Positions 1-7,789 of a stretch of 64,000 nucleotides of DNA are shown in pieces; position 1 is the first letter of the stretch; every line of letters begins with the position of its first letter. Source of the stretch: Thermococcus peptonophilus. Its GTDB lineage: Archaea > Methanobacteriota_B > Thermococci > Thermococcales > Thermococcaceae. Where the stretch lies: assembly GCF_001592435.1 (NCBI RefSeq), contig NZ_CP014750.1:744001-808000 (forward strand), written 5' to 3'. The notes under the pieces were generated by a model. It was not told where the DNA came from and did no database searches. It was given only the letters and a program-made list of their open reading frames with translations. The position numbers were made by a program, and so were the translations under genes.

Positions 1-994
1 GAGCGACCACGTATATTCTAGGGATTTCATCGAGCGGGCGGTGAACGGGGAAGGCCTCATAGCGGACAGGGAGCCGAGATGGGTCGATACTGAGGAGGCA
101 ACGAAAGTCCAAGTAAAGGACGGAAAAGTCTGGAAAATCGGGAAAGGACTCAAGGAATGGGACGCCGTTGATACCGGGTTCTTCATCCTCGATGGGAGGA
201 TCTTCGAGGTTACAGAAGCCCTCGAAAAAGAGAAGAACGGCGACTACTCCCTGAGCGAGGTGATGGAACGGGCAAAGGTTCCAGTGACCTTCGTTGACGG
301 CCTCGGCTGGACGGACGTTGACACCCCTGAGGAGATTAATAGGGCAAGGAGAATGCTCGTCAGAACCGCAGTGAAGGGAACGGGAGACGGGTTCATCAGC
401 AGACACCTGAACAGGAGAATTTCAACAAGGGTCAGCGAACTGCTGGTAGAGAAAGTTACACCGAACCAGATGACAGTCCTAACGTTCTTACTCGGTATCC
501 TCTCGGCGCTGGCGACACTGGTGAGCCTTCCGTTGGCAGGAATACTCTACCAGCTAAGCTCCATCCTCGACGGCGTTGATGGAGAGCTGGCAAGGGCACA
601 GTTGAGGTCAAGTAAGCTCGGCGGCTACGTTGATTCAATCCTCGACCGCTACGTTGACGGGAGCTTCCTGGCAGTGCTGGCCTATGCGATACTCAACGAG
701 CCAATCTGGTATCTGGTTGCCCTCCTGGCCCTCCTCGGCTCGGTGATGGTCAGCTACTCAACGGAGAGGTTCAGGGGAGCTTTCTGCAGGGACGCCTACA
801 AAGAGGTACCAGCCCTCAGAAAACTGCCCGGAAAAAGGGATGAGAGAGTCTTCCTGACGATGCTTTTCCTTCTGTATCCGGCGACACTATCGGTCAAGGC
901 ACTCTTCCTGACCCTTGCCGTACTGACAAACTTCAGGGTTGCACTAGCCATATATTTCGTCGTCAAAAAAGTTTCACGTCCGAAAACTATTTAA
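1..994 (+). CDS. bifunctional IPCT/DIPPS (CTP:inositol-1-phosphate cytidylyltransferase / di-myo-inositol-phosphate phosphate synthase), 5' truncated
   Basis: The reading frame is open from base 2, so this is the 3' part of a gene that begins before the window. The first visible residues (SDHVYS, then a DGRIFEVTEAL stretch) fit the end of a nucleotidyltransferase domain. From about base 440 a membrane CDP-alcohol phosphotransferase domain follows, with the motif D-G-x2-A-R-x8-G-x3-D-x3-D coded at about 569-650 and several hydrophobic segments after it. The family makes CDP-inositol and condenses it with inositol-1-phosphate to give phosphorylated di-myo-inositol phosphate, a heat-stress solute of hyperthermophiles. 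The next gene makes the inositol-1-phosphate substrate, which supports the call. Confidence 0.9.
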   Translation, partial: SDHVYSRDFIERAVNGEGLIADREPRWVDTEEATKVQVKDGKVWKIGKGLKEWDAVDTGFFILDGRIFEVTEALEKEKNGDYSLSEVMERAKVPVTFVDGLGWTDVDTPEEINRARRMLVRTAVKGTGDGFISRHLNRRISTRVSELLVEKVTPNQMTVLTFLLGILSALATLVSLPLAGILYQLSSILDGVDGELARAQLRSSKLGGYVDSILDRYVDGSFLAVLAYAILNEPIWYLVALLALLGSVMVSYSTERFRGAFCRDAYKEVPALRKLPGKRDERVFLTMLFLLYPATLSVKALFLTLAVLTNFRVALAIYFVVKKVSRPKTI

Positions 995-996
995 CT

Positions 997-1006
997 GATA
1001 TAAAAT
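997..1006 (+). promoter_or_regulatory. possible TATA box for inositol-1-phosphate synthase
   Basis: GATATAAAAT lies in the 45-bp gap after the IPCT/DIPPS stop, about 35 bp before the next start. It could give the downstream gene its own transcript in addition to readthrough. This is inferred from sequence resemblance only. Confidence 0.4.
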
Positions 1007-1039
1007 ATTTCAAGAATAACGGAAAGGAGGTGAAGGAAG

Positions 1040-2188
1040 ATGGTGAGGGTCGTTATACTCGGACAGGGATACGTTGCCAGCATCTTCGCGAGCGGGCTTG
1101 AGAAGATAAAGGCAGGAAAGATGGAGCCCTACGGGGTCCCGCTGGCAGATGAGCTCCCGATTAAGATAAAAGACATCGAGATCGTTGGTTCCTACGACGT
1201 TGACTCCAACAAGGTCGGAAAGGACCTCTATGAGGTCGTCAAGGGCTACGACCCGGAGGCCCCCGAGAGCCTTAGGGGAATGACCATAAGGAAAGGAGTC
1301 CATCTCGGAAGCCTCAGGAACCTGCCGCTTACCCCCACAGGTCTCGACGACGAGATGACACTTAAAGAGGCCGTTGAGCACCTCGTTAACGAGTGGAAGG
1401 AGCTCAAGCCGGACGTCTTCGTGAACGTCTGCACAACCGAGGCCTTCGTCCCGTTCGAGAGCAGGGAGGAGCTTGAGAAGGCCATCAAAGAAAACAACAA
1501 GGAGAGGCTCACAGCGACACAGTTCTATGTGTATGCTGCCGCCAAGTACGCCAAGGAGGTCGGCGGAGCGGCCTTCGTTAATGCAATTCCGACCCTCATC
1601 GCCAACGACCCGGTCTTCGTCGAGCTAGCGAAGGAGAGCAACCTCGTCATCTTCGGTGACGACGGTGCCACAGGCGCGACACCGCTTACCGCAGACATAC
1701 TCAGCCACCTCGCTCAGAGGAACCGCTACGTCCTCGACATAGCCCAGTTCAATATCGGCGGCAACCAGGACTTCCTGGCTTTGACTGACAAGGAGAGAAA
1801 CAGAAGCAAAGAGTTCACCAAGAGCTCGGTCGTTGAGGATCTGCTCGGCTACGACGCTCCTCACTACATCAAGCCGACCGGATTCCTCGAACCGCTCGGC
1901 GACAAGAAGTTCATAGCCATGCATATCGAATATGTCAGCTTCAACGGCGCCCACGACGAGCTTGTCATTACCGGCAGGATAAACGACAGTCCTGCCCTCG
2001 CTGGCCTCCTCGTCGACCTCGTCAGGCTCGGAAAGATAGCCGTTGACAGGAAGGAGTTCGGAACTGTCTACGAGGTCAACGCCTTCTATATGAAGAACCC
2101 CGGACCAAAGGAAGCTAAGAACATACCGAGGATAATCGCCCACGAGAAGATGAGGATGTGGGCTGGACTGAAGCCCAGGTGGTTCTGA
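1040..2188 (+). CDS. myo-inositol-1-phosphate synthase
   Basis: This 382-residue protein converts glucose-6-phosphate to L-myo-inositol-1-phosphate with bound NAD. The N-terminus has the Rossmann signature G-Q-G-Y-V-A-S (about residues 8-14). The middle carries the conserved stretches FVNAIPT, GDDGATGATPLT and FNIGGNQDF of the archaeal/short MIPS family. The ATG start is preceded by a strong GGAGGTG SD site at 1026-1032. It follows IPCT/DIPPS by 45 bp on the same strand, so the pair forms the di-myo-inositol-phosphate pathway; its product also feeds archaeal inositol phospholipids. Confidence 0.93.
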   Translation: MVRVVILGQGYVASIFASGLEKIKAGKMEPYGVPLADELPIKIKDIEIVGSYDVDSNKVGKDLYEVVKGYDPEAPESLRGMTIRKGVHLGSLRNLPLTPTGLDDEMTLKEAVEHLVNEWKELKPDVFVNVCTTEAFVPFESREELEKAIKENNKERLTATQFYVYAAAKYAKEVGGAAFVNAIPTLIANDPVFVELAKESNLVIFGDDGATGATPLTADILSHLAQRNRYVLDIAQFNIGGNQDFLALTDKERNRSKEFTKSSVVEDLLGYDAPHYIKPTGFLEPLGDKKFIAMHIEYVSFNGAHDELVITGRINDSPALAGLLVDLVRLGKIAVDRKEFGTVYEVNAFYMKNPGPKEAKNIPRIIAHEKMRMWAGLKPRWF

Positions 2189-2252
2189 GGGCTTTTCTCC
2201 CCTCCGGCAACTTTTTTAATAACTTCTCCCCACTTCTTCTGGAGGGGAACCA

Positions 2253-2855
2253 ATGAGCTGGAAGAGGGGAGCTTATCCCGAGTTTACGCTTGAAGACGTT
2301 ATAGCCACGCTGTTTCTTCTAAAAGAACCCATCGGCAGGAAGGCCATCGCCGAAACACTCGACCTCGGCGAAGGTAGCGTCAGGACACTTCTTAAAAAGC
2401 TCAACTGGATTGATGTCATAGATTCGGCCCAGCGTGGGCACTTTCTAAGCAAAACAGGGAAAAAACTCCTTGAGAGGCTTAAGGGGATATTCTCGGAGGC
2501 ACACTTCGTTGGGAAAGTCGATGGAATGCCCGCCTATGCTATCGTCGTTAAAAACCCGCCCCAATTCAAGAGCATTGAGCTCAGGGACGAGGCCATAAGG
2601 TTCTTCGCAAAGGGGGCAATGATACTGATCGTTAAAAACGGCGAGCCAGTCTTCCCGGAGGACGAGAGGCCGCTGAGGGACACAATGGAAGAACTAGCAA
2701 TGAACATTGAAGAAGTCCTGAACTTCTCAGATGGAGATCTGATAGTCGTAACCTGGGCAGAAAACCCGTCGGACGCCATGAAAAGCGCCTACCATGTCGC
2801 AGTGGCATTAAAAAGTGATGAAATCCCGGAGGAGCTCAAGTCCCTCGTGAGGTGA
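2253..2855 (+). CDS. winged-helix protein, DUF4443-like
   Basis: The protein has 200 residues. The N-terminal ~80 residues look like a winged helix-turn-helix: helices around LEDVIATLFLLKEP and GRKAIAETLDLGEGSVRTLLKKL, then a basic wing. The rest is an alpha/beta domain (MPAYAIVVKNPP, GAMILIVKNGEP, DLIVVTWAEN) as in archaeal DUF4443 proteins of unknown role. A T-rich TATA-like sequence (2211-2222) and GGAGGGG SD precede the ATG. It is 4 bp upstream of pyrF and probably cotranscribed with it. It may sense a small ligand, but nothing in the sequence shows which. Confidence 0.6.
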   Translation: MSWKRGAYPEFTLEDVIATLFLLKEPIGRKAIAETLDLGEGSVRTLLKKLNWIDVIDSAQRGHFLSKTGKKLLERLKGIFSEAHFVGKVDGMPAYAIVVKNPPQFKSIELRDEAIRFFAKGAMILIVKNGEPVFPEDERPLRDTMEELAMNIEEVLNFSDGDLIVVTWAENPSDAMKSAYHVAVALKSDEIPEELKSLVR

Positions 2856-2859
2856 GGAG

Positions 2860-3501
2860 ATGAGAGAGAGCAGGCTTATCTTGGCGCTCGACGTTTACGA
2901 TAGGGAGAAAGCCCTCGAGATAGCGGAGCGCACAGCAGACTATTTATGGGCAATCAAGGTAAACTGGCCGCTCATAACAGGCTCGGGATTGAAGATAATC
3001 ACCGAGCTCAAGCAGGTCACAGGTCTTCCAATAATAGCCGACCTCAAGCTGGCGGACATACCGAACACGAACAGGATGATAGCGAGTAAGGTCTTCGAAG
3101 CCGGAGCGGACTACATCATCGTCCACGGTTTCGTCGGCAGGGACAGCGTCGAGGCCGTTATGGGGCTTGGAAAAACGATTATAGTTGTCGAGATGAGCCA
3201 CCCCGGAGCTAAAGAGTTCATTCAGCCCGTCGTCGATAAGCTGATCGAGCTTGCGAACGAGCTGAAGCCTTTCGGGGTAATAGCTCCCGCGACCAGACCT
3301 GAGCGCGTCTCGTACATACGCTCAAAGCTCCAGGAGGGGATAAAGATTCTTACTCCAGGTGTGGGTGCACAGGGCGGAAAGGCAAAGAACGCTGTTAAGG
3401 CCGGGGCCGACTACGTGATAGTCGGGCGCTTTATCTACGGTAGTGACACCCCACGCGAGGCCGCGAGGGGGCTCTACGAGGAGATTTCGGAGGTGGTCTG
3501 A
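2860..3501 (+). CDS. pyrF: orotidine 5'-phosphate decarboxylase
   Basis: This 213-residue TIM-barrel enzyme performs the last step of UMP synthesis, decarboxylating OMP to UMP. The catalytic D-x-K-x-x-D motif is present as D61-L-K-L-A-D66. The phosphate-binding end is seen in LTPGVGAQGG and ADYVIVGRFIY. Length matches archaeal OMP decarboxylases. The ATG follows a GAGGTGAGG SD. The stop overlaps the next start by one base, suggesting translational coupling to the PUA gene. pyrD of the same pathway is also in this window, at 13.6 kb. Confidence 0.95.
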   Translation: MRESRLILALDVYDREKALEIAERTADYLWAIKVNWPLITGSGLKIITELKQVTGLPIIADLKLADIPNTNRMIASKVFEAGADYIIVHGFVGRDSVEAVMGLGKTIIVVEMSHPGAKEFIQPVVDKLIELANELKPFGVIAPATRPERVSYIRSKLQEGIKILTPGVGAQGGKAKNAVKAGADYVIVGRFIYGSDTPREAARGLYEEISEVV

Positions 3502-4019
3502 TGGAGCTGAAGGTCAAGCACCCCCTCAGCAAGAAGGAGATAAAGGAGATAATCCGCGAGATGAGTGAGATCTTCGGCGAGGAGATAGCGAGGAAGATGC
3601 TGAACAAGAAGGACAGGGTGGAGGTGGCTGAGTTCGACAAGACCACCGAAATCCTCCTTGTGAACGGGAAGCCCTTCTTCATACGGAGAAAGGAGCTTGT
3701 TTTTCCCCTCGTCATAGCGCTCTACGAGCTCTCCAACGAAGAAGACCTGAGGAAGTGGCCGAGGAGGGTAGTCGTGGATGAGGGAGCAGTACCATACATC
3801 CTGAACGGAGCCGACGTCATGGCGGCTGGTATAGTTGACGCAGACGAGAACATCAAGGAAGGCGACTTCGTCTTCGTCGTCGAGGAGAACTACGGAAGGC
3901 CCCTCGCGATAGGGATAGCACTCATGGACGGCAGGAAGATGAAGGAGAAGCCGAAAGGCAAGGCCGTGAAGAACATCCACCACGCCAAGGATAAAATCTG
4001 GCAGGTCACGGTGGGATGA
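3501..4019 (+). CDS. PUA-domain RNA-binding protein (MCT-1/Tma20-like, DUF1947 N-terminus)
   Basis: This 172-residue protein has an N-terminal pre-PUA domain (about 1-75) and a C-terminal PUA domain (about 78-160). PUA features include [21 protein letters not shown] and the later hydrophobic strand [11 protein letters not shown]. The layout is that of archaeal relatives of eukaryotic MCT-1/Tma20, which bind the small ribosomal subunit or tRNA. A role in RNA modification or ribosome recycling is inferred from the fold. The start overlaps the pyrF stop by one base, and the FAD synthase gene begins one base after its stop. Confidence 0.8.
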   Translation: MELKVKHPLSKKEIKEIIREMSEIFGEEIARKMLNKKDRVEVAEFDKTTEILLVNGKPFFIRRKELVFPLVIALYELSNEEDLRKWPRRVVVDEGAVPYILNGADVMAAGIVDADENIKEGDFVFVVEENYGRPLAIGIALMDGRKMKEKPKGKAVKNIHHAKDKIWQVTVG

Positions 4020-4020
4020 G

Positions 4021-4470
4021 ATGGAAGAGAAACGGAAGAAGATCAGGGTCCTGGTTGGAGGAGTCTTTGATATCCTCCACGTCGGCCACATCCACTTTTT
4101 AAAGCAGGCTAAGGAGCTCGGCGATGAGCTGGTCGTCATAGTCGCACACGACGAGACCGTGAGGATGCAGAAGAGACGAGACCCCATAAACCCCGCGGAG
4201 GACAGAGCCGAACTCCTGAGGGCTATAAGGTACGTGGACGAGGTTTACATAGGAACGCCCGGGACGATAGACATAGAGCTAGTGAAGAGGATAGACCCGG
4301 ACGTGATAGCAATCGGCCCGGATCAGTTCTTCAACTGCGAGAAGCTGAAAGAGGAACTGAGAAAACACGGGATAAACGCCGAAGTCATACGGATACCCTA
4401 CCTATACAAAAGCGACAGAGCAAAGACGAGCAAAATAATCCAGAGGATAGTGGAGACGTTCTGCGAGTAA
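4021..4470 (+). CDS. ribL: archaeal FAD synthase (RibL type)
   Basis: This 149-residue nucleotidyltransferase probably adenylates FMN to FAD. It has the H-x-G-H signature as H20-V-G-H23 inside [15 protein letters not shown], and a C-terminal KTSKII motif that stands in for the family's S-x-T-x-R loop. Cysteines lie in the body (FNCEKL) and two residues from the end; RibL of Methanocaldococcus is known to be redox-sensitive through C-terminal cysteines. Older annotations call such proteins glycerol-3-phosphate cytidylyltransferases. It ends a tight four-gene run and is convergent with the gene at 4533. Confidence 0.75.
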   Translation: MEEKRKKIRVLVGGVFDILHVGHIHFLKQAKELGDELVVIVAHDETVRMQKRRDPINPAEDRAELLRAIRYVDEVYIGTPGTIDIELVKRIDPDVIAIGPDQFFNCEKLKEELRKHGINAEVIRIPYLYKSDRAKTSKIIQRIVETFCE

Positions 4471-4532
4471 AGGATTCGACCATCTGATTTCAACCACACC
4501 ATGATTTTAGGGCATCGATTAGAGCTTTTTGA

Positions 4533-4859
4533 CTAAAGCTTAAACCTGCTCAGATAATCGCGAAGGAACTCTGGATCTTCCCTTTTGACGGCGCTCATTA
4601 GCTCCTCGAACTTCTTCTCGCCGAGGGCCTGCTTGAGGTAGTAGTACAGGTTTACCGCATCCTCGACTATTATGCTCTGTCTCCTCCCCTCTTCACCGTA
4701 GAGCTCGATGAGCTTTCTGTTCATATCTTTGGTGATATAAAGGGTCTTCTGCATTTTATCCTTCTTTAAATCGGCGGTTTTCTCTTTCTTGGACTTAGAA
4801 GGGCGGGTTAATTCGTTTATTGAGCCGTCAAAAAGCCTCGGGAGTTTATCCTTCGACAA
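4533..4859 (-). CDS. ribbon-helix-helix-like partner of ParA (SegB/ParG-like candidate)
   Basis: Predicted 108 residues from a TTG start at 4859, which has a good SD (GAGGTG, 7 bp spacing) inside the end of parA and overlaps it by 14 bp. The only ATG after the parA stop is at 4754 and has a weak SD. The N-terminal ~35 residues are basic and probably disordered (Lys/Arg/Ser-rich). The C-terminal half (MQKTLYITKDMNRKLIELY, then SIIVEDAVNLYYYLKQAL) looks like a beta-strand plus two helices, as in ribbon-helix-helix proteins. Small basic RHH proteins directly after ParA ATPases are typically centromere-binding partners (ParG, SegB). That role is inference. Confidence 0.6.
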   Translation of the reverse strand: MSKDKLPRLFDGSINELTRPSKSKKEKTADLKKDKMQKTLYITKDMNRKLIELYGEEGRRQSIIVEDAVNLYYYLKQALGEKKFEELMSAVKREDPEFLRDYLSRFKL

Positions 4860-5616
4860 TTTCAACCACCTCTTTGGCAAGCTTTTGGAAGGCTTTAGAT
4901 GCCCTACCGTTCGGCTCAAACTCAAATATGCTCTTACCCTCACTCTGGGCTTTCTCAAGGGCTATGGCCTTCGGTATCGTGGTCAGTATCGGAGCGTCTG
5001 GATAAGCCTCCTTCAGCTCCTTGAGGCGCATCTTCGGAACTTTCGTTTGCTTGGTGAACTTGTTGGGAACGAGGCCTAGTAGCTTTAGGTTCTCGTTGGT
5101 CTCCTCCCTGATCATCCTCATCAGGTTGAACATGAGCTGCATGCCGATTACTCCGAAGTAGCTAAGCTCAAGCGGTATCAGCACATAATCAGATGCCGTT
5201 AGGGAGTTCACAAGGAATATGCCCATGCTGGGCGGGTTATCAATGAGGACGTAGTCGTAGTCTGGGAGTACCGGAATAAGGGCCTTTTCGAGTCGTCTCT
5301 CACGGTTGTAGGCGTTTATTATCTCGATCTCCTTGGCCGATAGATTCAAATGGCTTGGAATAAGATCAAGGTTCTCCTTGACGGAGACAATAGTCTCCTC
5401 AATCTCACTCTCCCTAGTCATCAGCGTCCCAACGTTCCTGTTGGAGTGCTCAAGAACCTTCATCCCGATTAGACCGAATGTTAAGTTGAACTGGGGATCA
5501 ACGTCAACCAGGAGAACCTGCTTGCCCATTTCAGAGAGGGCAAAGCCGAGGTTCATCGTGAGCGTTGTCTTGCCCACTCCCCCCTTCTGATTGGCAACGC
5601 TGATTACGACTGCCAT
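4846..5616 (-). CDS. ParA/Soj-family chromosome partitioning ATPase
   Basis: A 256-residue deviant Walker ATPase. The P-loop KGGVGKTT is at residues 11-18, with the signature lysine before GVGKT. DVDPQFNLT forms the switch region and YVLIDNPPSMG the Walker B. The ATG at 5616 is chosen over a GTG at 5625 because AGGGTGA sits 5 bp before it. The length is that of small ParA/Soj/SegA proteins lacking an N-terminal DNA-binding domain. It sits between an RHH-like gene and ftsZ on the same strand, which suggests a role in chromosome segregation or positioning of the division site. Confidence 0.88.
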   Translation of the reverse strand: MAVVISVANQKGGVGKTTLTMNLGFALSEMGKQVLLVDVDPQFNLTFGLIGMKVLEHSNRNVGTLMTRESEIEETIVSVKENLDLIPSHLNLSAKEIEIINAYNRERRLEKALIPVLPDYDYVLIDNPPSMGIFLVNSLTASDYVLIPLELSYFGVIGMQLMFNLMRMIREETNENLKLLGLVPNKFTKQTKVPKMRLKELKEAYPDAPILTTIPKAIALEKAQSEGKSIFEFEPNGRASKAFQKLAKEVVEIVEG

Positions 5617-5642
5617 CTGTTTCACCCTAAAAGGAATAAAAG

Positions 5643-6884
5643 TCAGCTGAGGTCGTCGAAATCGGCCAGGAGCTTGTTTATATATCCTCTCATGTCACTT
5701 CCTGGCCTTGCGTCGGACTTGCGAGATATTACCTTGTATATCTTGTCTTCAAAGGAGTTGAATCCTGCTTTTGGCTCAGCGGGGAGCAGAGAATCCTTTA
5801 CTGGAAGCTGAAGGGCAGTCTCTCCACCAATGATGTGCGGGCTCTTGACGCCGGTCATTATCACCATCGCGCGAACCATCTTGCCCATGTCCTCATCTAT
5901 TCTGGCACCCCACTTGATTTCGCTCTTTTCGCCAAGCTTCTCATAGACGATGTTCATTGCCTCGTTGATCTCGCCGAGACTGACGTCGGGACCAACTGTA
6001 AAGTGGACGAGTGCTTTCTCGCCGCTTCCGTATTCCACGTCGAGGAGCTTGTTCTGGAGGGCGTTCTTAACGGCGTCAACGGCCCTGTTGCTTGAGTCGC
6101 TCTCTCCGATACCTATGAGGGCAGCACCGCCGTTGTGCATTATGCTGTAAACATCTGCGAAGTCAATGTTCACCATAGACGGGAGCTTTATAGTCTCGGT
6201 TATGCCCTTGACCATCCTGGCTATAATCTCATCCGCAAAGCGGAAGGCCGCGTTGATCGGGAGCTTGGGTACGAGCTGGAGGAGCTTGTCGTTCTCGATT
6301 ATTATGACGGTGTCCGAATAGTACAGAAGGGCCTTTATTCCAGCCTTTGCCTTCTCCTCCCTGATCTTACCCTCATTCTTGAACGGATACGTGACAACGC
6401 TTATGACGAGTGGCTCCCTGAAGCGGCCGTTGTGGCGAGCGCGCTCCTTTATGACCCTGGCAACGACGGGAGCTGCGCCGGTACCCGTTCCGTTGCCCAT
6501 TCCAGCGGTTATGAAAACCAAATCGGCGTCTCCAATTGTTTCAGCTATCTCGTGCGCACTCGCCTCTGCTGCGCGGTAACCAATCTCAGGGTCGCCGCCA
6601 GAACCCTTTCCCTGGGTCAGATCCTTCCCAAGAAGGAGCTTCTTGTGAGCCTTGGCATGCTTGAGGGCCTGAGCATCAGTGTTCATGGCAATAAGCTCGG
6701 CACCCTGAACACCGAGGTCATAAAGCCTTGTTATGGTGTTGTTTCCAGAGCCACCAACACCAACTATGACTATTCTTATTTCGTTCTCATCATCGTCATC
6801 GAACTGTGGCGCTGTTTGAACTTTTTTCGACTCATCGTCCAGGTCTATTTTTATCCCCGCCTGCTCAAGCAGTTTGAACACCAT
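5643..6884 (-). CDS. ftsZ: cell division GTPase FtsZ
   Basis: 413 residues from the ATG at 6884, which is preceded by GAGGGGG. The tubulin signature reads GMGNGTGTG (about residues 128-136), and the T7 loop is NIDFADV (about 239-245), which completes the GTPase site of the next subunit. An acidic N-terminal extension of about 35 residues precedes the Rossmann start ([13 protein letters not shown]). The C-terminal tail after ~375 is short. Euryarchaea usually carry two FtsZ paralogues; the other is not in this window. It lies 26 bp before parA and 59 bp after the CdrS-like gene. Confidence 0.95.
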   Translation of the reverse strand: MVFKLLEQAGIKIDLDDESKKVQTAPQFDDDDENEIRIVIVGVGGSGNNTITRLYDLGVQGAELIAMNTDAQALKHAKAHKKLLLGKDLTQGKGSGGDPEIGYRAAEASAHEIAETIGDADLVFITAGMGNGTGTGAAPVVARVIKERARHNGRFREPLVISVVTYPFKNEGKIREEKAKAGIKALLYYSDTVIIIENDKLLQLVPKLPINAAFRFADEIIARMVKGITETIKLPSMVNIDFADVYSIMHNGGAALIGIGESDSSNRAVDAVKNALQNKLLDVEYGSGEKALVHFTVGPDVSLGEINEAMNIVYEKLGEKSEIKWGARIDEDMGKMVRAMVIMTGVKSPHIIGGETALQLPVKDSLLPAEPKAGFNSFEDKIYKVISRKSDARPGSDMRGYINKLLADFDDLS

Positions 6885-6928
6885 TTTCCAACCCCCTCTC
6901 ATAATCAGAGATTGCAACATTATTTTAC

Positions 6929-6942
6929 CGCTAATTTTAGCG
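6929..6942. repeat. short palindrome between cdrS-like gene and ftsZ
   Basis: CGCTAA-TT-TTAGCG is a perfect 6-bp inverted repeat with a 2-bp centre. It lies immediately after the CdrS-like stop codon and 45 bp before the ftsZ start. It could be an operator for an RHH dimer or a small transcript hairpin. No other copy was noticed nearby. Confidence 0.5.
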
Positions 6943-6943
6943 C

Positions 6944-7135
6944 TTATTTAATGATGTATTCCGGCGTTGAGCGTTCTTCAGTCTCCAGGCGGTACAGCTC
7001 CTTTTTCAGAAGCTCACGGATCGCCTCGCGAATGACCTCACTCCTGTTGGGATAAACACCTTTTTTAACGAGTTGATCCATGGCGTTGATAAGACCCTGC
7101 GGAAGCTGAACGCTGATAATTCTCATTCTGCTCAT
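6944..7135 (-). CDS. CdrS-like ribbon-helix-helix regulator
   Basis: A 63-residue protein with a clear RHH/CopG fold: strand [10 protein letters not shown], helix [12 protein letters not shown], the P-N-R-S turn, helix [16 protein letters not shown]. Its place directly upstream of ftsZ on the same strand matches CdrS, a small RHH regulator conserved in Euryarchaeota and shown in haloarchaea to control ftsZ and other division genes. A GGTGG-type SD precedes the ATG. A second ATG three codons later is possible. Autoregulation is plausible because TTAA-rich repeats lie in the upstream gap. Function here is inferred from family and position. Confidence 0.75.
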   Translation of the reverse strand: MSRMRIISVQLPQGLINAMDQLVKKGVYPNRSEVIREAIRELLKKELYRLETEERSTPEYIIK

Positions 7136-7227
7136 CCCTGCACCACCCAGTTCACCAAGCCGCTGAATTAGTTAATGATTTAAGTAGTTAAATACTTTAT
7201 GCTTCTGTTTTAATATTTTGATATTAT

Positions 7228-7253
7228 GATTTTCAAAAATTTTTTGAAAAATC
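7228..7253. repeat. A/T-rich inverted repeat in the cdrS-cgi121 divergent gap
   Basis: GATTTTCAAAAA faces TTTTTTGAAAAATC, a nearly perfect inverted repeat with only one or two slipped A/T positions. It sits just upstream of the TATA-like CCTTTTAAGGCC (7253-7264) that probably serves the Cgi121 gene. The divergent 160-bp gap also holds related TTAAT/TTAAA direct repeats at about 7170-7195, on the side of the RHH gene. Confidence 0.5.
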
Positions 7254-7295
7254 CTTTTAAGGCCAATCTCTAAACGGTAAGACAGGTGATTGAGA

Positions 7296-7703
7296 GTGAT
7301 TTCTGTAACTAAAAGCATACATATAACTAGAGTTGATGTACACAATGTTGATGATGTACTCGGTTACTTAGGTTCGAATGTGCAACTGGTCAGTGTCGAG
7401 TGCTGGAGGGCAGTAGCTTTCGCGGCAGTCCTGGCAGATAGGGCAGTAAAAAGGGGTACTGCCCACGCAAAAACTCTTGGGGGTGAGCTACTTCTCCGCT
7501 TGGCTGGAACCCACCAGATAAGAGAAGCAATAAGAGAGGTAGGAGCAAAAAACGGCCTCAACTACCTTGTGATATTCGGCGATAGATCCAAGGCAGAAGA
7601 GACCCTGAGAAATCTTGGTCTTACAGAGGTTGAACTCAAAGACTGCTCCGACGACGAATTGAAAAGATTCTTTGAAAAAAGTGCCCTAGTCGAAGTTTTG
7701 TAG
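7296..7703 (+). CDS. KEOPS complex subunit Cgi121
   Basis: 135 residues from a GTG at 7296 (SD GGTGA, 6 bp away); a TTG at 7290 has no usable SD spacing. The central GELLLRLAGTHQIREAI is characteristic of Cgi121/TPRKB. This subunit of the Kae1-Bud32-Cgi121-Pcc1 complex binds tRNA and supports synthesis of the threonylcarbamoyl group at A37 of ANN-decoding tRNAs. A TATA-like box lies at 7253-7264. The other KEOPS genes are not in this window, which is usual for archaea. Confidence 0.85.
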   Translation: MISVTKSIHITRVDVHNVDDVLGYLGSNVQLVSVECWRAVAFAAVLADRAVKRGTAHAKTLGGELLLRLAGTHQIREAIREVGAKNGLNYLVIFGDRSKAEETLRNLGLTEVELKDCSDDELKRFFEKSALVEVL

Positions 7704-7740
7704 GGTTTTTCAAAACATTTTTGACGATTCTATTGGATAG

Positions 7741-7750
7741 GTTTATATAA
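7741..7750 (+). promoter_or_regulatory. TATA box for the aminotransferase operon
   Basis: GTTTATATAA sits about 45 bp before the 7790 start, giving an estimated short leader of about 20 bases that contains a GGGGGG SD. It is likely the promoter for 7790-10767. Confidence 0.6.
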
Positions 7751-7789
7751 CTGGCTTTATCATTCCCGACCTGCCCGGGGGGAACATCG

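Noticed and set aside
6135-7055. 306-codon open frame antisense to ftsZ and cdrS
   Set aside because: It mirrors the codon pattern of ftsZ on the other strand, has no SD and spans a real intergenic gap with its palindrome.
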